Origin: DATGFK01 sp040007395
GTDB taxonomy: Bacteria; Chloroflexota; Anaerolineae; Aggregatilineales; UBA2796
Assembly (NCBI GenBank): GCA_040007395.1
Contig: JBDTVG010000140.1
Location: 1 to 27,719, forward strand
Reading direction: 5' to 3'
DNA: 27,719 bases
Shown here piece by piece: positions 1 through 8,893 of the stretch. Position numbers and translations under genes: made by a program. The notes below the pieces were generated by a model. That model saw only the letters and a list, made by a program, of their open reading frames with translations, was not told the DNA's origin and searched no databases. Each line of letters starts with the position of its first letter. Position 1 is the first letter of the stretch.

Positions 1-209
1 TCCGCAGCAATACTGACCCATTCGTCAGCATTAAACTTCGTCGGGTTGAACTGCGTCATTAATTTCTCATACTCTGGGATCGGGATCTGTTCGATGTGCA
101 TGATCCACTCCTGACGGGCCAGAATTGAATACAAGCCCCAGTGGATAAACATGCCGAATCGATAATCCTGAAACGCTTGCAAGCCTTGCGGTGAAACCTG
201 TTTTGACAT
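1..209 (-). CDS. alpha-L-fucosidase, GH29 family (N-terminal part, cut by window edge)
   Basis: The 69 visible residues start at ATG 209-207 and run off the left edge. They contain FGMFIHWGLYS followed by QEW. This is the hallmark N-terminal strand of GH29 alpha-L-fucosidases, whose conserved His and Trp lie in the fucose-binding pocket. The family removes alpha-linked L-fucose from glycans by a retaining mechanism. The catalytic Asp nucleophile lies further on and cannot be seen here. No signal peptide is visible, so the enzyme is probably cytoplasmic. The gene is divergent from the esterase lipoprotein at 338. The family call is strong because the motif is distinctive; substrate specificity is not testable from this fragment. 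Confidence 0.85.
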   Translation of the reverse strand, partial: MSKQVSPQGLQAFQDYRFGMFIHWGLYSILARQEWIMHIEQIPIPEYEKLMTQFNPTKFNADEWVSIAA

Positions 210-276
210 TTAAGTTACCCTGTAAAGATACAAAGAAAGATTATCGTCAATTGTACCATCAAGCCGCTTCCAACTG

Positions 277-305
277 TTGCCCGTTCTGGCAACCTCGGCT
301 ATAAC
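277..305 (+). promoter_or_regulatory. sigma70-type promoter for the esterase operon
   Basis: TTGCCC at 277-282 and TATAAC at 300-305 are separated by exactly 17 bases. They lie about 30-50 bases upstream of the esterase start. Four or five of six bases match consensus in each hexamer. The promoter would serve the esterase, PPC lipoprotein and ClC genes. It is a pattern match only. Confidence 0.5.
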
Positions 306-337
306 TCAAGACATCGTTTACCAAGTGATCAAAGTGA

Positions 338-1354
338 TTGAAACCGCCCGCTATGCCGCGTCTAAAACTCTGCATTCTCTTTGCCTTAGCTTGTCTGCTC
401 ATTGCCTGCGATCCACTTGCGCCGGATGCGCCCCGAAAAGTAATCGTCGTCACGCAAACGACAGCGCCGACTCTGTTCCCAACCGTCGCGCTCACGATTA
501 CACAAACGCCACTGCCGACAAGCACCATTCAGCCCACAGAGATCGCGACTGAAGCAGCGATTTCTGTCCCTGAAGCGACGGCTTTTGTGTGTAACACGAG
601 CAAAGGTCAGATCCTTGATCTCAGCTTTATCAGCAAGATCGCCGGGACGGTCAACTATCGCGCCTACCTGCCACCCTGCTATTATGAAAGCACCCGGCGC
701 TACCCGTATGTGATTCTGATGCCCGGTTCCGATCAGAATCAGACTGAGTGGACAGATCTGTTGAAGGTTCACGAGGCATTGGACGCAGGAATTGCGCTCA
801 AAGCACTGCCGCCGATGATCTTGATTATGACGGACGGCGGGGATGTGATGAATACCAATGTCTTTACCGAAAATGCCTCGTGGGAAAGCGTGATCGTCAA
901 AGAGTTGATGCCCGAAATTGAGAAAAGTTTCTGCACTTGGAACGCTCGCGAAGGGCGGGCGATTGGTGGTATTTCGCGGGGCGGGTTCTGGGCCTACGAG
1001 ATCACTTTTCGCTTTCCCGATCTGTTCGGGGCGGTAGGCGGTCACAGCGCGTATTTCGATCTGCAAAATGCGCCTGCCGACTATAATCCGCTGAGCCTTG
1101 CCAAGACAGTAGAGTTTGCGCCGGGGACACAGCCGCGATTCTGGCTAGATGTCGGCAAAGATGATGATACACGCCCCAACATTGAGATCTTGCAAAAAAC
1201 ACTGGCGGGACGCAGTATCGATTCCGGCTACACAATGAATTCAACTGGCGATCACACCATTGATTATTGGGCGGCGCACGTCACGGATTATCTGAGCTTC
1301 TATGGGCAAACGTGGCCTCGCGATGTGATGGAACTGCCAAGCTGTCTCCAATAA
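338..1354 (+). CDS. lipoprotein esterase, alpha/beta hydrolase (esterase D / Fes-like)
   Basis: The protein begins with a short basic stretch, a hydrophobic segment and a lipobox LIAC at Cys24, so it should be a lipid-anchored extracytoplasmic protein. A Thr/Pro-rich linker (about 40-75) leads to an alpha/beta hydrolase domain resembling the PF00756 putative esterase family (feruloyl esterases, esterase D, enterochelin esterase). The nucleophile elbow GISRGG puts the catalytic Ser at 213. DVGKDDD (271-277) supplies the likely acid, and His306 in GDHT the likely base. Members hydrolyse esters of sugars, siderophores or phenolic acids; the substrate here is not readable. A second in-frame ATG at 353 gives a cleaner signal peptide and may be the true start. 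It is first in a tight run, with the next lipoprotein starting 5 bases after its stop. Confidence 0.85.
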   Translation: MKPPAMPRLKLCILFALACLLIACDPLAPDAPRKVIVVTQTTAPTLFPTVALTITQTPLPTSTIQPTEIATEAAISVPEATAFVCNTSKGQILDLSFISKIAGTVNYRAYLPPCYYESTRRYPYVILMPGSDQNQTEWTDLLKVHEALDAGIALKALPPMILIMTDGGDVMNTNVFTENASWESVIVKELMPEIEKSFCTWNAREGRAIGGISRGGFWAYEITFRFPDLFGAVGGHSAYFDLQNAPADYNPLSLAKTVEFAPGTQPRFWLDVGKDDDTRPNIEILQKTLAGRSIDSGYTMNSTGDHTIDYWAAHVTDYLSFYGQTWPRDVMELPSCLQ

Positions 1355-1359
1355 CCACC

Positions 1360-3147
1360 ATGCTCTCACGGCTGGCTCTAGTCTTGGGGCTGTGTGTGTT
1401 GCTGGGAGTAACAGCTTGTCAGTCATCGACGCTATCCGCTACTCCGCCGCCACAAATCAACACGATCTCTTTTGGGCAGACGGTACGGGGTAATCTCGAT
1501 CAGGGCGAAAGTCGCTGGTTATTTGTTGGCAGCCACACCGAAACGGTTGCCATTGAGTTTACGGCAAGCGAGGCGTTACCGCCTGTGACTCTCATCGATC
1601 CCGGCGGCGAGTCGGTGGCGCGTATCTCGACCAGCACGGGACGCTTGGATCGCTTCCGACTCCTTTCCGATGGCAAATATACAATTGTAGTGGGCAGTGG
1701 GACGGGCAGTTATACACTCGTCGTGCGTACTCTCACCCTCGATGCGCCTACCGCTACACTAGCCCCCACGACACGCCAAACCATTGCACTGGGCGATCAG
1801 CGATTCTCGACACTCAACGCCGATGAGAACTTATGGTCATTCGAGGGCAAGGCAGGAACAATACTCACCCTGCAAATGAATGTTGCAGGCGGATCGATTG
1901 ATCCAGCCTTGCGCCTTTTTGCCCCAGATGGATCGCTGGTTGCCAGCGATGATAATAGCGGCGGCGGCCTCAATGCCATGATCAGCGGAGTCAAGCTTCC
2001 GACAACAGGCACTTATTTAATTCAGGCTTCTGGCGGCGGACAGACAGGCGACTATACGCTGATGCTGCTACCCGGCACAATCCCTTTGCCAACCCCATTA
2101 CCCACAGTGACCCTCGCCGCGCCCACCCCGATCCAGACTGCCGCGCCAACGACTATCCCCATCGTCGTGACTGGATCGCAGATTCGCATCGGGCAAACGA
2201 TTGCGAGCCAAATCCCCAACCCCAGCTATATAGATCGCTTTGCCGTGTTCGGCCCCGCCGGGACAGTCATCAGTATTGGTATGTTTCGCGCCGCAGGAAG
2301 CAAGCTTGTACCATCATTTCAGGTCTACGCTCCGAATGGTAAACAGGTCGCTCAGGCGGCGGGAGTCAGCGGAGCCATCGTCAGTGGCTTTGTCCTACCT
2401 GTGACGGGCGCATATATCATCTATCCACAAGCCGATCAGAATCGATCCAGCGGCTTATATACCCTGACTGTCGGTGAAGGGCTAATCTTGCGAGATGTCG
2501 ATGCAGGTGCAGTTACGCCTGATTTGCCTACTCAAGGTAAATTGGAGCGTACTGGAGATCGCCAGAACTGGACTCTGAATATACCCGCGAACGCGACATT
2601 TACCGTCGAGGTCGCGCCGTTGCAAAGTGGAGTCGCGCCGCTTGTGGATGTGCTTACCCTCGATGGCAAAGTATTGGGCACGGCACAGTTTGCTCCAGCG
2701 ACACGCACCATAAAAACCGGAGCACTGCTAAGTCCCATCCAAGGAGCGTATCATGTTCGGGTCGCTGCCGCGGCGGGCAGTAGTGGAGGCGGGTACAGTC
2801 TGCTTGTGCGCGTGCTGAAGATCATCCCAACGGCGGTTTTCAGTGTAGCGCTTGACCAGACAATGCAGGCCGAAGTACAGCAAGATGAACGTTATACCTA
2901 CTCTTTTAAGGCAGTTCCCGGTATAGTTGCCTTGATCGAAGTACACGGTAAAGACCAGTTTGATCCAGTTGTAGAAGTGTATGGCCCCGATGGACACCGC
3001 CTAGATCTGACCGACGACTCCAGCGTGGACAACACCGACGCAGTTGTCCAACTTTCGTTGGATGATGGCATCGGCACGTACACTGTGCAAGTGCATGGTT
3101 ATGCCATGACACCGGGTACGTTTACGCTGCATGTCAAGACAGAATAG
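1360..3147 (+). CDS. lipoprotein with about five PPC-like beta-sandwich repeats
   Basis: This 595-aa protein starts at ATG 1360, chosen because it begins the signal peptide directly; the longer frame from 1267 only overlaps the esterase. The signal ends in VTAC with lipidated Cys20. The rest is a string of modules of about 90-110 aa (roughly 35-125, 140-238, 265-383, 395-510 and 512-595). Each has a 'G..W.F' style opening, an acidic 'DPALRLFAPDGSLVASDD' style middle and a closing 'GTYxLxV' strand. That pattern is typical of bacterial pre-peptidase C-terminal (PPC) domains, which are normally appended to secreted proteases. Here there is no peptidase, so an adhesive or scaffold role on the outer face is likely but inferred. 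Pro/Thr-rich linkers (about 240-262) separate modules 2 and 3. It lies between the esterase and the ClC gene, probably in one transcript. Confidence 0.8.
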   Translation: MLSRLALVLGLCVLLGVTACQSSTLSATPPPQINTISFGQTVRGNLDQGESRWLFVGSHTETVAIEFTASEALPPVTLIDPGGESVARISTSTGRLDRFRLLSDGKYTIVVGSGTGSYTLVVRTLTLDAPTATLAPTTRQTIALGDQRFSTLNADENLWSFEGKAGTILTLQMNVAGGSIDPALRLFAPDGSLVASDDNSGGGLNAMISGVKLPTTGTYLIQASGGGQTGDYTLMLLPGTIPLPTPLPTVTLAAPTPIQTAAPTTIPIVVTGSQIRIGQTIASQIPNPSYIDRFAVFGPAGTVISIGMFRAAGSKLVPSFQVYAPNGKQVAQAAGVSGAIVSGFVLPVTGAYIIYPQADQNRSSGLYTLTVGEGLILRDVDAGAVTPDLPTQGKLERTGDRQNWTLNIPANATFTVEVAPLQSGVAPLVDVLTLDGKVLGTAQFAPATRTIKTGALLSPIQGAYHVRVAAAAGSSGGGYSLLVRVLKIIPTAVFSVALDQTMQAEVQQDERYTYSFKAVPGIVALIEVHGKDQFDPVVEVYGPDGHRLDLTDDSSVDNTDAVVQLSLDDGIGTYTVQVHGYAMTPGTFTLHVKTE

Positions 3148-3156
3148 GAGGGGACT

Positions 3157-5229
3157 ATGGCTAGGGTGCGTCGGCTATTGAATACTTGGATGCTTTCAGA
3201 AAGTTCTGTACTACTGATGCTATCCATTGGAGTAGGTATTGCAACGGCACTAGCGGCTTGGTTATTTCGCGAAGGGATCGATTTCTTCCAGCGCTTCTTC
3301 CGAGAAAGCCTATTGGCAACTGTGTTTGGTGGCTTGGGAAACTGGGGGATTATCCCCGTGCTGGGTATTGCAGGTCTGATCGTTGGCTTTTTGGCGCACC
3401 GCTTCATTGGCGAAGAACGCCATCATGGGGTTGCCGGGATTATGGAAGCCTCAGCTTTTGGTGGTGGGCGGCTGCGCTACCGTCGTATGCCGATTAAAGT
3501 GGCGTTGGCTTCTTTCTCACTTGGTGCGGGCGCATCGGTTGGCCCCGAAGATCCGAGTGTGCAGATCGGCGCGAGTCTGGGATCGATGGTCGGTCAATGG
3601 TTGCACCTATCCGATGACCGGGTGCGACTACTGGTTGCAGCAGGGGCCGCTGGCGGTATCGCTGCGGCCTTCCGTGCGCCCATCGCTGGGGTTTTCTTCG
3701 CGCTCGAAGTTATCCTCGGCGATTTCTCGACAGGCGCATTTGGCGTGGTGGTGTTAACTTCCGTGATTTCGGCAGTGCTGACTCAGGCCATCGAAGCGCA
3801 GAGCATTATCTTTACGGCTTCTCAAGCCAGCGTGCCAGAGCTTGGGATCTCCAATTATGCGTTGGGCGGCCTGCAAGAAATCCCGTTATATATTGTGCTT
3901 GGGATACTTATCGCACCTGTCGCTGCCCTTTTTATTCGGATGCTCTACTGGCAGCAAGATCAATGGCATCATTGGCACATCCCTCAACCCGTAAAAACCG
4001 CGCTAGCTGGCGTTCTGGTTGGGCTGATTGCGGTTTTTCTGCCGCAGATTATGGGAACAGGTCGCGATACCATGAACGCCCTGCTGAACCAGACTGGCAC
4101 AGATTTTGACTTAAAGCTGTTACTGCTGTTAGTCGTTGGCAAAATGGTCGCCACGACGATAAGTTTGGGTGGCGGCTTTGTCGGCGGCATGTTCGCGCCT
4201 GCGCTGTTTGTGGGTGCAGCGCTTGGACGAGCCTATGGGGTGGTGCTAGATTCGCTTTTCCCGAATACCTTCTCGGCTAACCCGGCAGCGTTCGCGATTG
4301 CTGGCATGGCGGCTTCGATGGCAGGAGTCATTCGCTCCCCGATTACCGCAGTGCTGCTGCTCTTTGAACTAACCAACGACTATCGACTTATCCTGCCGAT
4401 TATGCTAACCACAGTGGTTTGTTTGTTTGTTGTGGAGCGACTCGCGCCGGATGGAATTTATCATTTGGGGCTAGCCCGTAAAGGGGTCCGCCTTGCTCAG
4501 GGGCGCGATATAGACTTGCTACAAACGATCACCGTCCGCGAAGCGATGACGACTAATCCGCCTAGTGTGCCTGCTACGCTCCCACTCAATCAACTGGAAG
4601 CCGTCTTTGAGCAGAATAACACACATGGCTTGCTCGTGACTGATACCGATCATCATCTGTATGGGATTGTCACGCTTCAAGATTTGACTCGCGCCCATGA
4701 ACCTGACGAAGATAATCAGACAGAAGCCAGCGAGAAGCGTACCGTTGGCGATATTTGCACCCGCGATCTGATCACCATCACATCTGAGGCCCCTATCTCG
4801 GAAGCCCTGAGGCTCATTGGCGCTCGCGATCTAGGCCGTTTGCCTGTTGTTGATGCCAACGATCCCCGCCAGATTGTCGGGCTGCTGCGCCGCCGCAATA
4901 TTGTCCACGCCTACGATCTGGCGCTCCAACGCAAACAGCAGGCGTTGGAACAGTTTCGCAATATCCGGTTGGCAACTTACTCGAATGCACGGGTGATCGA
5001 GCTGCGAATCGCACCAGAATCGCCCGTCGTGAATCAGCAAATCCGCGATGTAAAGTGGCCCGGCGGAAGCATCGTCGCCACAATCCGCCGTCGTCGTCAG
5101 GTGCTTGTGCCGCATGGAGATATGGTTTTGCAAGCAGGTGATATCTTAACGATTGTGACTACTGAGGAGCAGCAAGCCGATTTACAGCTCATCGCTGGGA
5201 CGCAGGCTAGTGTTGCACCGCATCTTTGA
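3157..5229 (+). CDS. ClC-family chloride channel/transporter with CBS pair and RCK-C domain
   Basis: This 690-aa protein moves chloride (as a channel or Cl-/H+ antiporter) across the inner membrane. About ten hydrophobic segments fill residues 15-440. The filter loops are recognisable: GVAGIMEA (91-98, normally GSGIPE), GPEDP (129-133, normally G-R/K-E-G-P, with E131 as the gating glutamate) and GGMFAPALF with a following GAALG. Two CBS domains (about 453-510 and 525-580) are typical regulatory modules that bind adenine nucleotides. The last 80 residues (about 610-680, 'ELRIAPESPVVNQQIRD...GDILTIVTT') match the RCK/TrkA C-terminal domain, a small-ligand sensor. The start is fixed by AGGAGGGG at 3146-3153 just before ATG 3157. 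The upstream lipoprotein ends 9 bases earlier, so the genes are probably co-transcribed. Two filter motifs differ from the textbook form. Confidence 0.92.
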   Translation: MARVRRLLNTWMLSESSVLLMLSIGVGIATALAAWLFREGIDFFQRFFRESLLATVFGGLGNWGIIPVLGIAGLIVGFLAHRFIGEERHHGVAGIMEASAFGGGRLRYRRMPIKVALASFSLGAGASVGPEDPSVQIGASLGSMVGQWLHLSDDRVRLLVAAGAAGGIAAAFRAPIAGVFFALEVILGDFSTGAFGVVVLTSVISAVLTQAIEAQSIIFTASQASVPELGISNYALGGLQEIPLYIVLGILIAPVAALFIRMLYWQQDQWHHWHIPQPVKTALAGVLVGLIAVFLPQIMGTGRDTMNALLNQTGTDFDLKLLLLLVVGKMVATTISLGGGFVGGMFAPALFVGAALGRAYGVVLDSLFPNTFSANPAAFAIAGMAASMAGVIRSPITAVLLLFELTNDYRLILPIMLTTVVCLFVVERLAPDGIYHLGLARKGVRLAQGRDIDLLQTITVREAMTTNPPSVPATLPLNQLEAVFEQNNTHGLLVTDTDHHLYGIVTLQDLTRAHEPDEDNQTEASEKRTVGDICTRDLITITSEAPISEALRLIGARDLGRLPVVDANDPRQIVGLLRRRNIVHAYDLALQRKQQALEQFRNIRLATYSNARVIELRIAPESPVVNQQIRDVKWPGGSIVATIRRRRQVLVPHGDMVLQAGDILTIVTTEEQQADLQLIAGTQASVAPHL

Positions 5230-5299
5230 GTGAAGCGGATCTCTATAGGCAAAGTCGTGCTATGCTATACCTATTCGACGGGTGTTATCAGGAGACTCC

Positions 5300-6496
5300 A
5301 TGCGCTTTACGATACGTATCCCGAAAAAACAGTTGAGGACTGCGGGCGCAATTTTTGTGCTAGGGTTAGTGTTTATTGTGATCTTCACCGTAGAATCTCC
5401 TAGCGTATCTAGCGCACAGGCGACTAACCCGGCGACGTGTACGCAGATCTTGACAGCGGCACAGCAAAGTTTGGCAGCGTGCAATGGTCTAGATCGCGAT
5501 CAGGTATGCTATGGCAACCAGACGGTAGCGGTTGAATATCAAGATCCTGCCCTTAAACCAGCGTTCGGTAAGGCCGGCGATATTGTGCCATTGAGCGCCC
5601 TCAAGTCGATTACGACAGGGCCGTTGGTTCCAGATCGCCATGAATGGGGCATCGCCGCCCTTAAAGCACAAGTGAGCGGATTAAGTAATACATCCGCCGG
5701 ACAAGCAGTGACTTTCATTCTGTACGGGAATACGACCTTTACCAACACAACGAACGACAGCGCCGCGACCTCACCAGCGGTCACAGCAGCAGCCAACCCT
5801 GCTGCGCCAACCTGTACAGCGACAACGACTCGAACCACCTATTTGCGCGGCGCACCCGGTCCCAATGAGGAACAACTCGAACTGCTGTCGCCCAATGATC
5901 CAGTTACCCTTAGCGGGCGGGTAGATGACGGACAATGGGTGTTTAGCGAGAGTCAGGGCAAGACAGGCTGGTTGTTCAAGGGCAATCTTAAGACGACCTG
6001 CGATATAAATACCCTGAACGTGATCGACCCAGAAGTGACCTTGACTGCCCCGGCGATCCGTTCCTTTTACTTCTCGACGGGAGTCGGAGCGCAGGCCACC
6101 TGTAACGATCTACCTTCCGGTGGACTGTTTGTCCAGAGCAACGGCGGACGGCAAGTAACTTTCACTGCCAACGGCGTAACGCTAAACGTGGGATCAAGCA
6201 TTGTGCTGCGGGCGATTCCCAACCAAACCATGACCGTCTCAGTCATCAAGGGTCATGTCGGGGTTGCCGCCAACGGAGTCGAGCGCGAAATGAGTGACGG
6301 GCAGGGCGTTGTACTCGCGCTAGGTGGCAGTAACGGCCTCACTGTCAACGGCATTCCCGGCCCTGTACAGAATATGCCGTCGTATGTCAACGACAATCAG
6401 ATTTCATTGAGTAGTCTGTGTAAGGTTGCTGGATCAGTTGGGTTAAGTGTCCCATGCCAGATGGTCTGGGCCAGTAGCCCGCCGCCCACTCCGTGA
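5300..6496 (+). CDS. secreted SH3-like domain protein, function unknown
   Basis: The start is ATG 5300, with AGGAGA at 5290-5295; an in-frame GTG at 5282 lacks such a site. A basic head (RFTIRIPKKQ) and one hydrophobic segment (about 15-35) ending SSAQA form a signal peptide or anchor. A Cys-containing N-terminal region (CTQILTAAQQSLAAC) is followed by a bacterial SH3-like module at about 170-230 (TTYLRGAPG...GQWVFSESQGKTGWLFKGNL). The C-terminal third (about 245-360) has the short-strand pattern 'VSVIKGHVGVAANG' seen in FecR-like domains. These modules usually bind cell-wall peptides or act as scaffold. A wall-associated structural role is inferred; I do not recognise a specific family. It follows the ClC gene by 70 bases. 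Confidence 0.65.
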   Translation: MRFTIRIPKKQLRTAGAIFVLGLVFIVIFTVESPSVSSAQATNPATCTQILTAAQQSLAACNGLDRDQVCYGNQTVAVEYQDPALKPAFGKAGDIVPLSALKSITTGPLVPDRHEWGIAALKAQVSGLSNTSAGQAVTFILYGNTTFTNTTNDSAATSPAVTAAANPAAPTCTATTTRTTYLRGAPGPNEEQLELLSPNDPVTLSGRVDDGQWVFSESQGKTGWLFKGNLKTTCDINTLNVIDPEVTLTAPAIRSFYFSTGVGAQATCNDLPSGGLFVQSNGGRQVTFTANGVTLNVGSSIVLRAIPNQTMTVSVIKGHVGVAANGVEREMSDGQGVVLALGGSNGLTVNGIPGPVQNMPSYVNDNQISLSSLCKVAGSVGLSVPCQMVWASSPPPTP

Positions 6497-6523
6497 TCGG
6501 ATTCTGCGGAAAGGGAGTTTCAA

Positions 6524-6555
6524 AATGCAGGGTTAGGCTTACCCGACCCTGCATT
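6524..6555 (+). terminator. perfect 10-bp hairpin after the SH3 gene, no U-run
   Basis: Arms at 6524-6533 and 6546-6555 are perfectly complementary around a 12-base loop. The hairpin sits 27 bases after the SH3-protein stop codon. No T-run follows on either strand, so it is not a classic intrinsic terminator; it may stabilise the 3' end of the mRNA or be a palindromic repeat. Confidence 0.4.
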
Positions 6556-6634
6556 CATCACAGATTGATGTAGATTAGGATTTTACAGGCGCATATAGTT
6601 CATACGTTTCGCATCATTTTGCATAAGGTTGTCC

Positions 6635-8008
6635 ATGTCTATTAAAGCCATTCAGCAGTTTCCACAGGGATTCTTGTGGGGCTGTGCTACTGCTGCTCAT
6701 CAGGTCGAAGGGCGGAATATCAATGATTGGTCGCGTTGGGAGCAAACACCGGGGCATATCTTCCAGAACCAACGGTCAAGTCGTGCTTGCGAATGGTGGG
6801 ACGGGCGCTATTTAGAAGACTTTGACAGGGCTGCTGAGATGCACAACAATGCCCATCGCTTTTCCGTTGAGTGGAGCCGTATTGAGCCGGAACCGGGCAA
6901 ATGGGATGAGGCGGCGCTGCAACACTACCGCGACATGCTCACGGCACTGCACGCACGCGGCATAATACCAATGATCACGCTGCATCACTTCACCAATCCG
7001 CTGTGGATTGCGGAACATCAAGGCTGGCTGTGGGACGAAACCCCCATCCATTTCGAGAAATACGTCCGCAAGGTAGTGAGCACGCTGGGCGATCTATGTA
7101 CACTGTGGTGTACCATCAACGAACCAATGGTTTACGCGACACAAGGCTATTCGTTGGGCAAGTGGCCTCCGGGGTTGAAAAGCGGCAGAGGCTTTAACCA
7201 AGTAACCGTCAATTTGGTGCGCGGACACGCTGCCGCCTACCATGCCATCAAAGAATTACAGCCAACTTCGCAGGTCGGTTATGCGATGCACCATCTTGGA
7301 GTCAGCCCGATGCGGCCTCACTTTATCCATTGGCCTGCCGCCTATCTGGTAGACCATTTTTTCAACCGGACTTTTACGCTAGCGATGGTTGATGGCATTG
7401 TTCACTTACCGGGGTCACGCGATGTGCCAATGCCACAGGCTAAAGGCGCGTTGGACTGGGTGGGCTTGCAATTTTATCAGCAATACAATGTTGGCTTCAC
7501 CTTGACTCGGCCTGCCTCATTTTTTATTACGCAGCACAAACCGACAGATATGCCTGTTGGGCCGGGAGGGTGGGGTGGACTGAACCCCGATGCGACCTAT
7601 GGGCATATCGAGTGGCTTGCCAAAACACTCAAAAAGCCTGTATATATCACCGAATGTGGTGTGCCCGATCCTGACGATACCGTGCGGCCCGGTTACCTGA
7701 TCCGTTCGGTACGTTCGGTATGGCGTGCCGCCAACTATGGCTATACCGTCGGCGGCTTCTTCTTCTGGAGTCTGATGGATAACTTCGAGTGGACAGAAGG
7801 CTACGACCCACACTTTAGCTTTGGGCTGTACCATACCAACTTCGAGACTCAGGAACGCACGCCGCGTCGTAGTGCTACTCTGTACGGCGAAATCTGCGCC
7901 AAAAACGGCCTTTCCAACGAAATCGTCGAGCGTTATGCGCCTGAACTCCTCGCCGAGTTTTTTCCCGGTGAAGCTGGCCTGAATGATGTTAAGCTCAAAA
8001 TGAGGTAA
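6635..8008 (+). CDS. glycoside hydrolase family 1 beta-glycosidase
   Basis: The 457-aa length and motifs fit GH1 beta-glucosidase/beta-galactosidase-type enzymes. These hydrolyse beta-linked sugars with retention in a (beta/alpha)8 barrel. The N-terminus has the family signature FLWGCATAAHQVEG (13-26). The acid/base Glu is E163 in TINEP and the nucleophile is E340 in ITECG, where Cys replaces the usual Asn. SLMDNFEW near the C-terminus is also a family signature. There is no signal peptide, so it acts in the cytoplasm on imported oligosaccharides. ATG 6635 is preferred over TTG 6629 because AAGG at 6625-6628 is then correctly spaced. The next gene starts 7 bases after its stop. The exact substrate cannot be read from the sequence. 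Confidence 0.93.
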   Translation: MSIKAIQQFPQGFLWGCATAAHQVEGRNINDWSRWEQTPGHIFQNQRSSRACEWWDGRYLEDFDRAAEMHNNAHRFSVEWSRIEPEPGKWDEAALQHYRDMLTALHARGIIPMITLHHFTNPLWIAEHQGWLWDETPIHFEKYVRKVVSTLGDLCTLWCTINEPMVYATQGYSLGKWPPGLKSGRGFNQVTVNLVRGHAAAYHAIKELQPTSQVGYAMHHLGVSPMRPHFIHWPAAYLVDHFFNRTFTLAMVDGIVHLPGSRDVPMPQAKGALDWVGLQFYQQYNVGFTLTRPASFFITQHKPTDMPVGPGGWGGLNPDATYGHIEWLAKTLKKPVYITECGVPDPDDTVRPGYLIRSVRSVWRAANYGYTVGGFFFWSLMDNFEWTEGYDPHFSFGLYHTNFETQERTPRRSATLYGEICAKNGLSNEIVERYAPELLAEFFPGEAGLNDVKLKMR

Positions 8009-8015
8009 CGGCCTC

Positions 8016-8846
8016 TTGACTGACTCAAAGTTCCGTACTTGGGCAGGGATAGTGCTCATAGCAGTCTTATTGGTTACGAGTGCAGCCTGCAATTTTCCAG
8101 CACTCACGGGATCGGCAGTCTCTGCTAACAGTGTTGTAGTGACTGCCACGCCGAGTCCAACGCTCGCGTCATTATCTATTGCATCTATTGCACCAATTTT
8201 GCCGACTGCACCACCTATCCCGACTTTGGTGCCACTGGTCAGCACCATCGCGATAAATATAGCTTCTGCATCCATGACCCCGGTAGCTCCAGTCGATTTT
8301 GTGGAGCCGCAAGGCTGCGAACGTCCGCCGGACAGTTACACCCGGACGCTGATCGGCGGCGCAAAACTCAACGCCCGAACGGTCTGGATGCTTAATCATG
8401 CACAGCAGCTTTTTAACGGAACGCTCAACTTCACTGGCATTGGCATTACTCAAGGATCGTATAACCCCGGCGGCGTGACGGCTAGTTTCGGCACACACGA
8501 CGGCGGCGGCGCAGTCGATCTTTCGGTAATCAAGCTACGTACTGGACAAGTTATGCGTTCAGAACTTCCCGACGCTATCCGTGCGTTGCGGATTGCTGGC
8601 TTTGCCGCGTGGGTGCGCGAACCCAACGATCTGTACAAAGGTTCACCGATTCACATTCACGCAATTGCGATTGGTGATGCAGAACTCTCGCCTGCTGCGC
8701 GTGATCAGCTTACAGGGACATTTGGTTATTTTCTTGGCTATGACGGCCTGCCCAATACACAGAATATCCCCGGTGTGGATCGGCACGGCGGCCCCATCCT
8801 GTGTCAGTGGATGATTGCCATGGGCTACCGCGATATGCGCAAATAG
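8016..8846 (+). CDS. lipoprotein with M15-like (D-Ala-D-Ala carboxypeptidase type) zinc domain
   Basis: Starting at a TTG with GAGG about 10 bases upstream, the protein has a lipoprotein signal ending TSAAC (Cys25). A Pro/Thr/Ala-rich linker (about 30-95) then leads to a globular domain (about 100-270). In it, H161-x6-D168 (THDGGGAVDLS) and H213-I-H215 reproduce the zinc-ligand pattern H...G.A.D...H.H of M15 peptidases and hedgehog-type zinc folds. Such enzymes trim peptidoglycan peptides outside the membrane. The usual catalytic acid is not obvious, so it could be a divergent peptidase or a binding domain. It follows the GH1 gene by 7 bases and is probably co-transcribed. Domain assignment rests on the metal-ligand pattern, not on overall similarity. 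Confidence 0.6.
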   Translation: MTDSKFRTWAGIVLIAVLLVTSAACNFPALTGSAVSANSVVVTATPSPTLASLSIASIAPILPTAPPIPTLVPLVSTIAINIASASMTPVAPVDFVEPQGCERPPDSYTRTLIGGAKLNARTVWMLNHAQQLFNGTLNFTGIGITQGSYNPGGVTASFGTHDGGGAVDLSVIKLRTGQVMRSELPDAIRALRIAGFAAWVREPNDLYKGSPIHIHAIAIGDAELSPAARDQLTGTFGYFLGYDGLPNTQNIPGVDRHGGPILCQWMIAMGYRDMRK

Positions 8847-8893
8847 ACAATAGACATATAATTAAACAAGACTGTTTTGTGGAGACGCTTGTA

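Noticed and set aside
386..1066. 226-codon open frame on - strand
   Set aside because: It is antisense to the esterase gene, whose catalytic motifs fix the true strand.
7517..8275. 252-codon open frame on - strand
   Set aside because: It is antisense to the GH1 and M15-like genes and has no recognisable motif.
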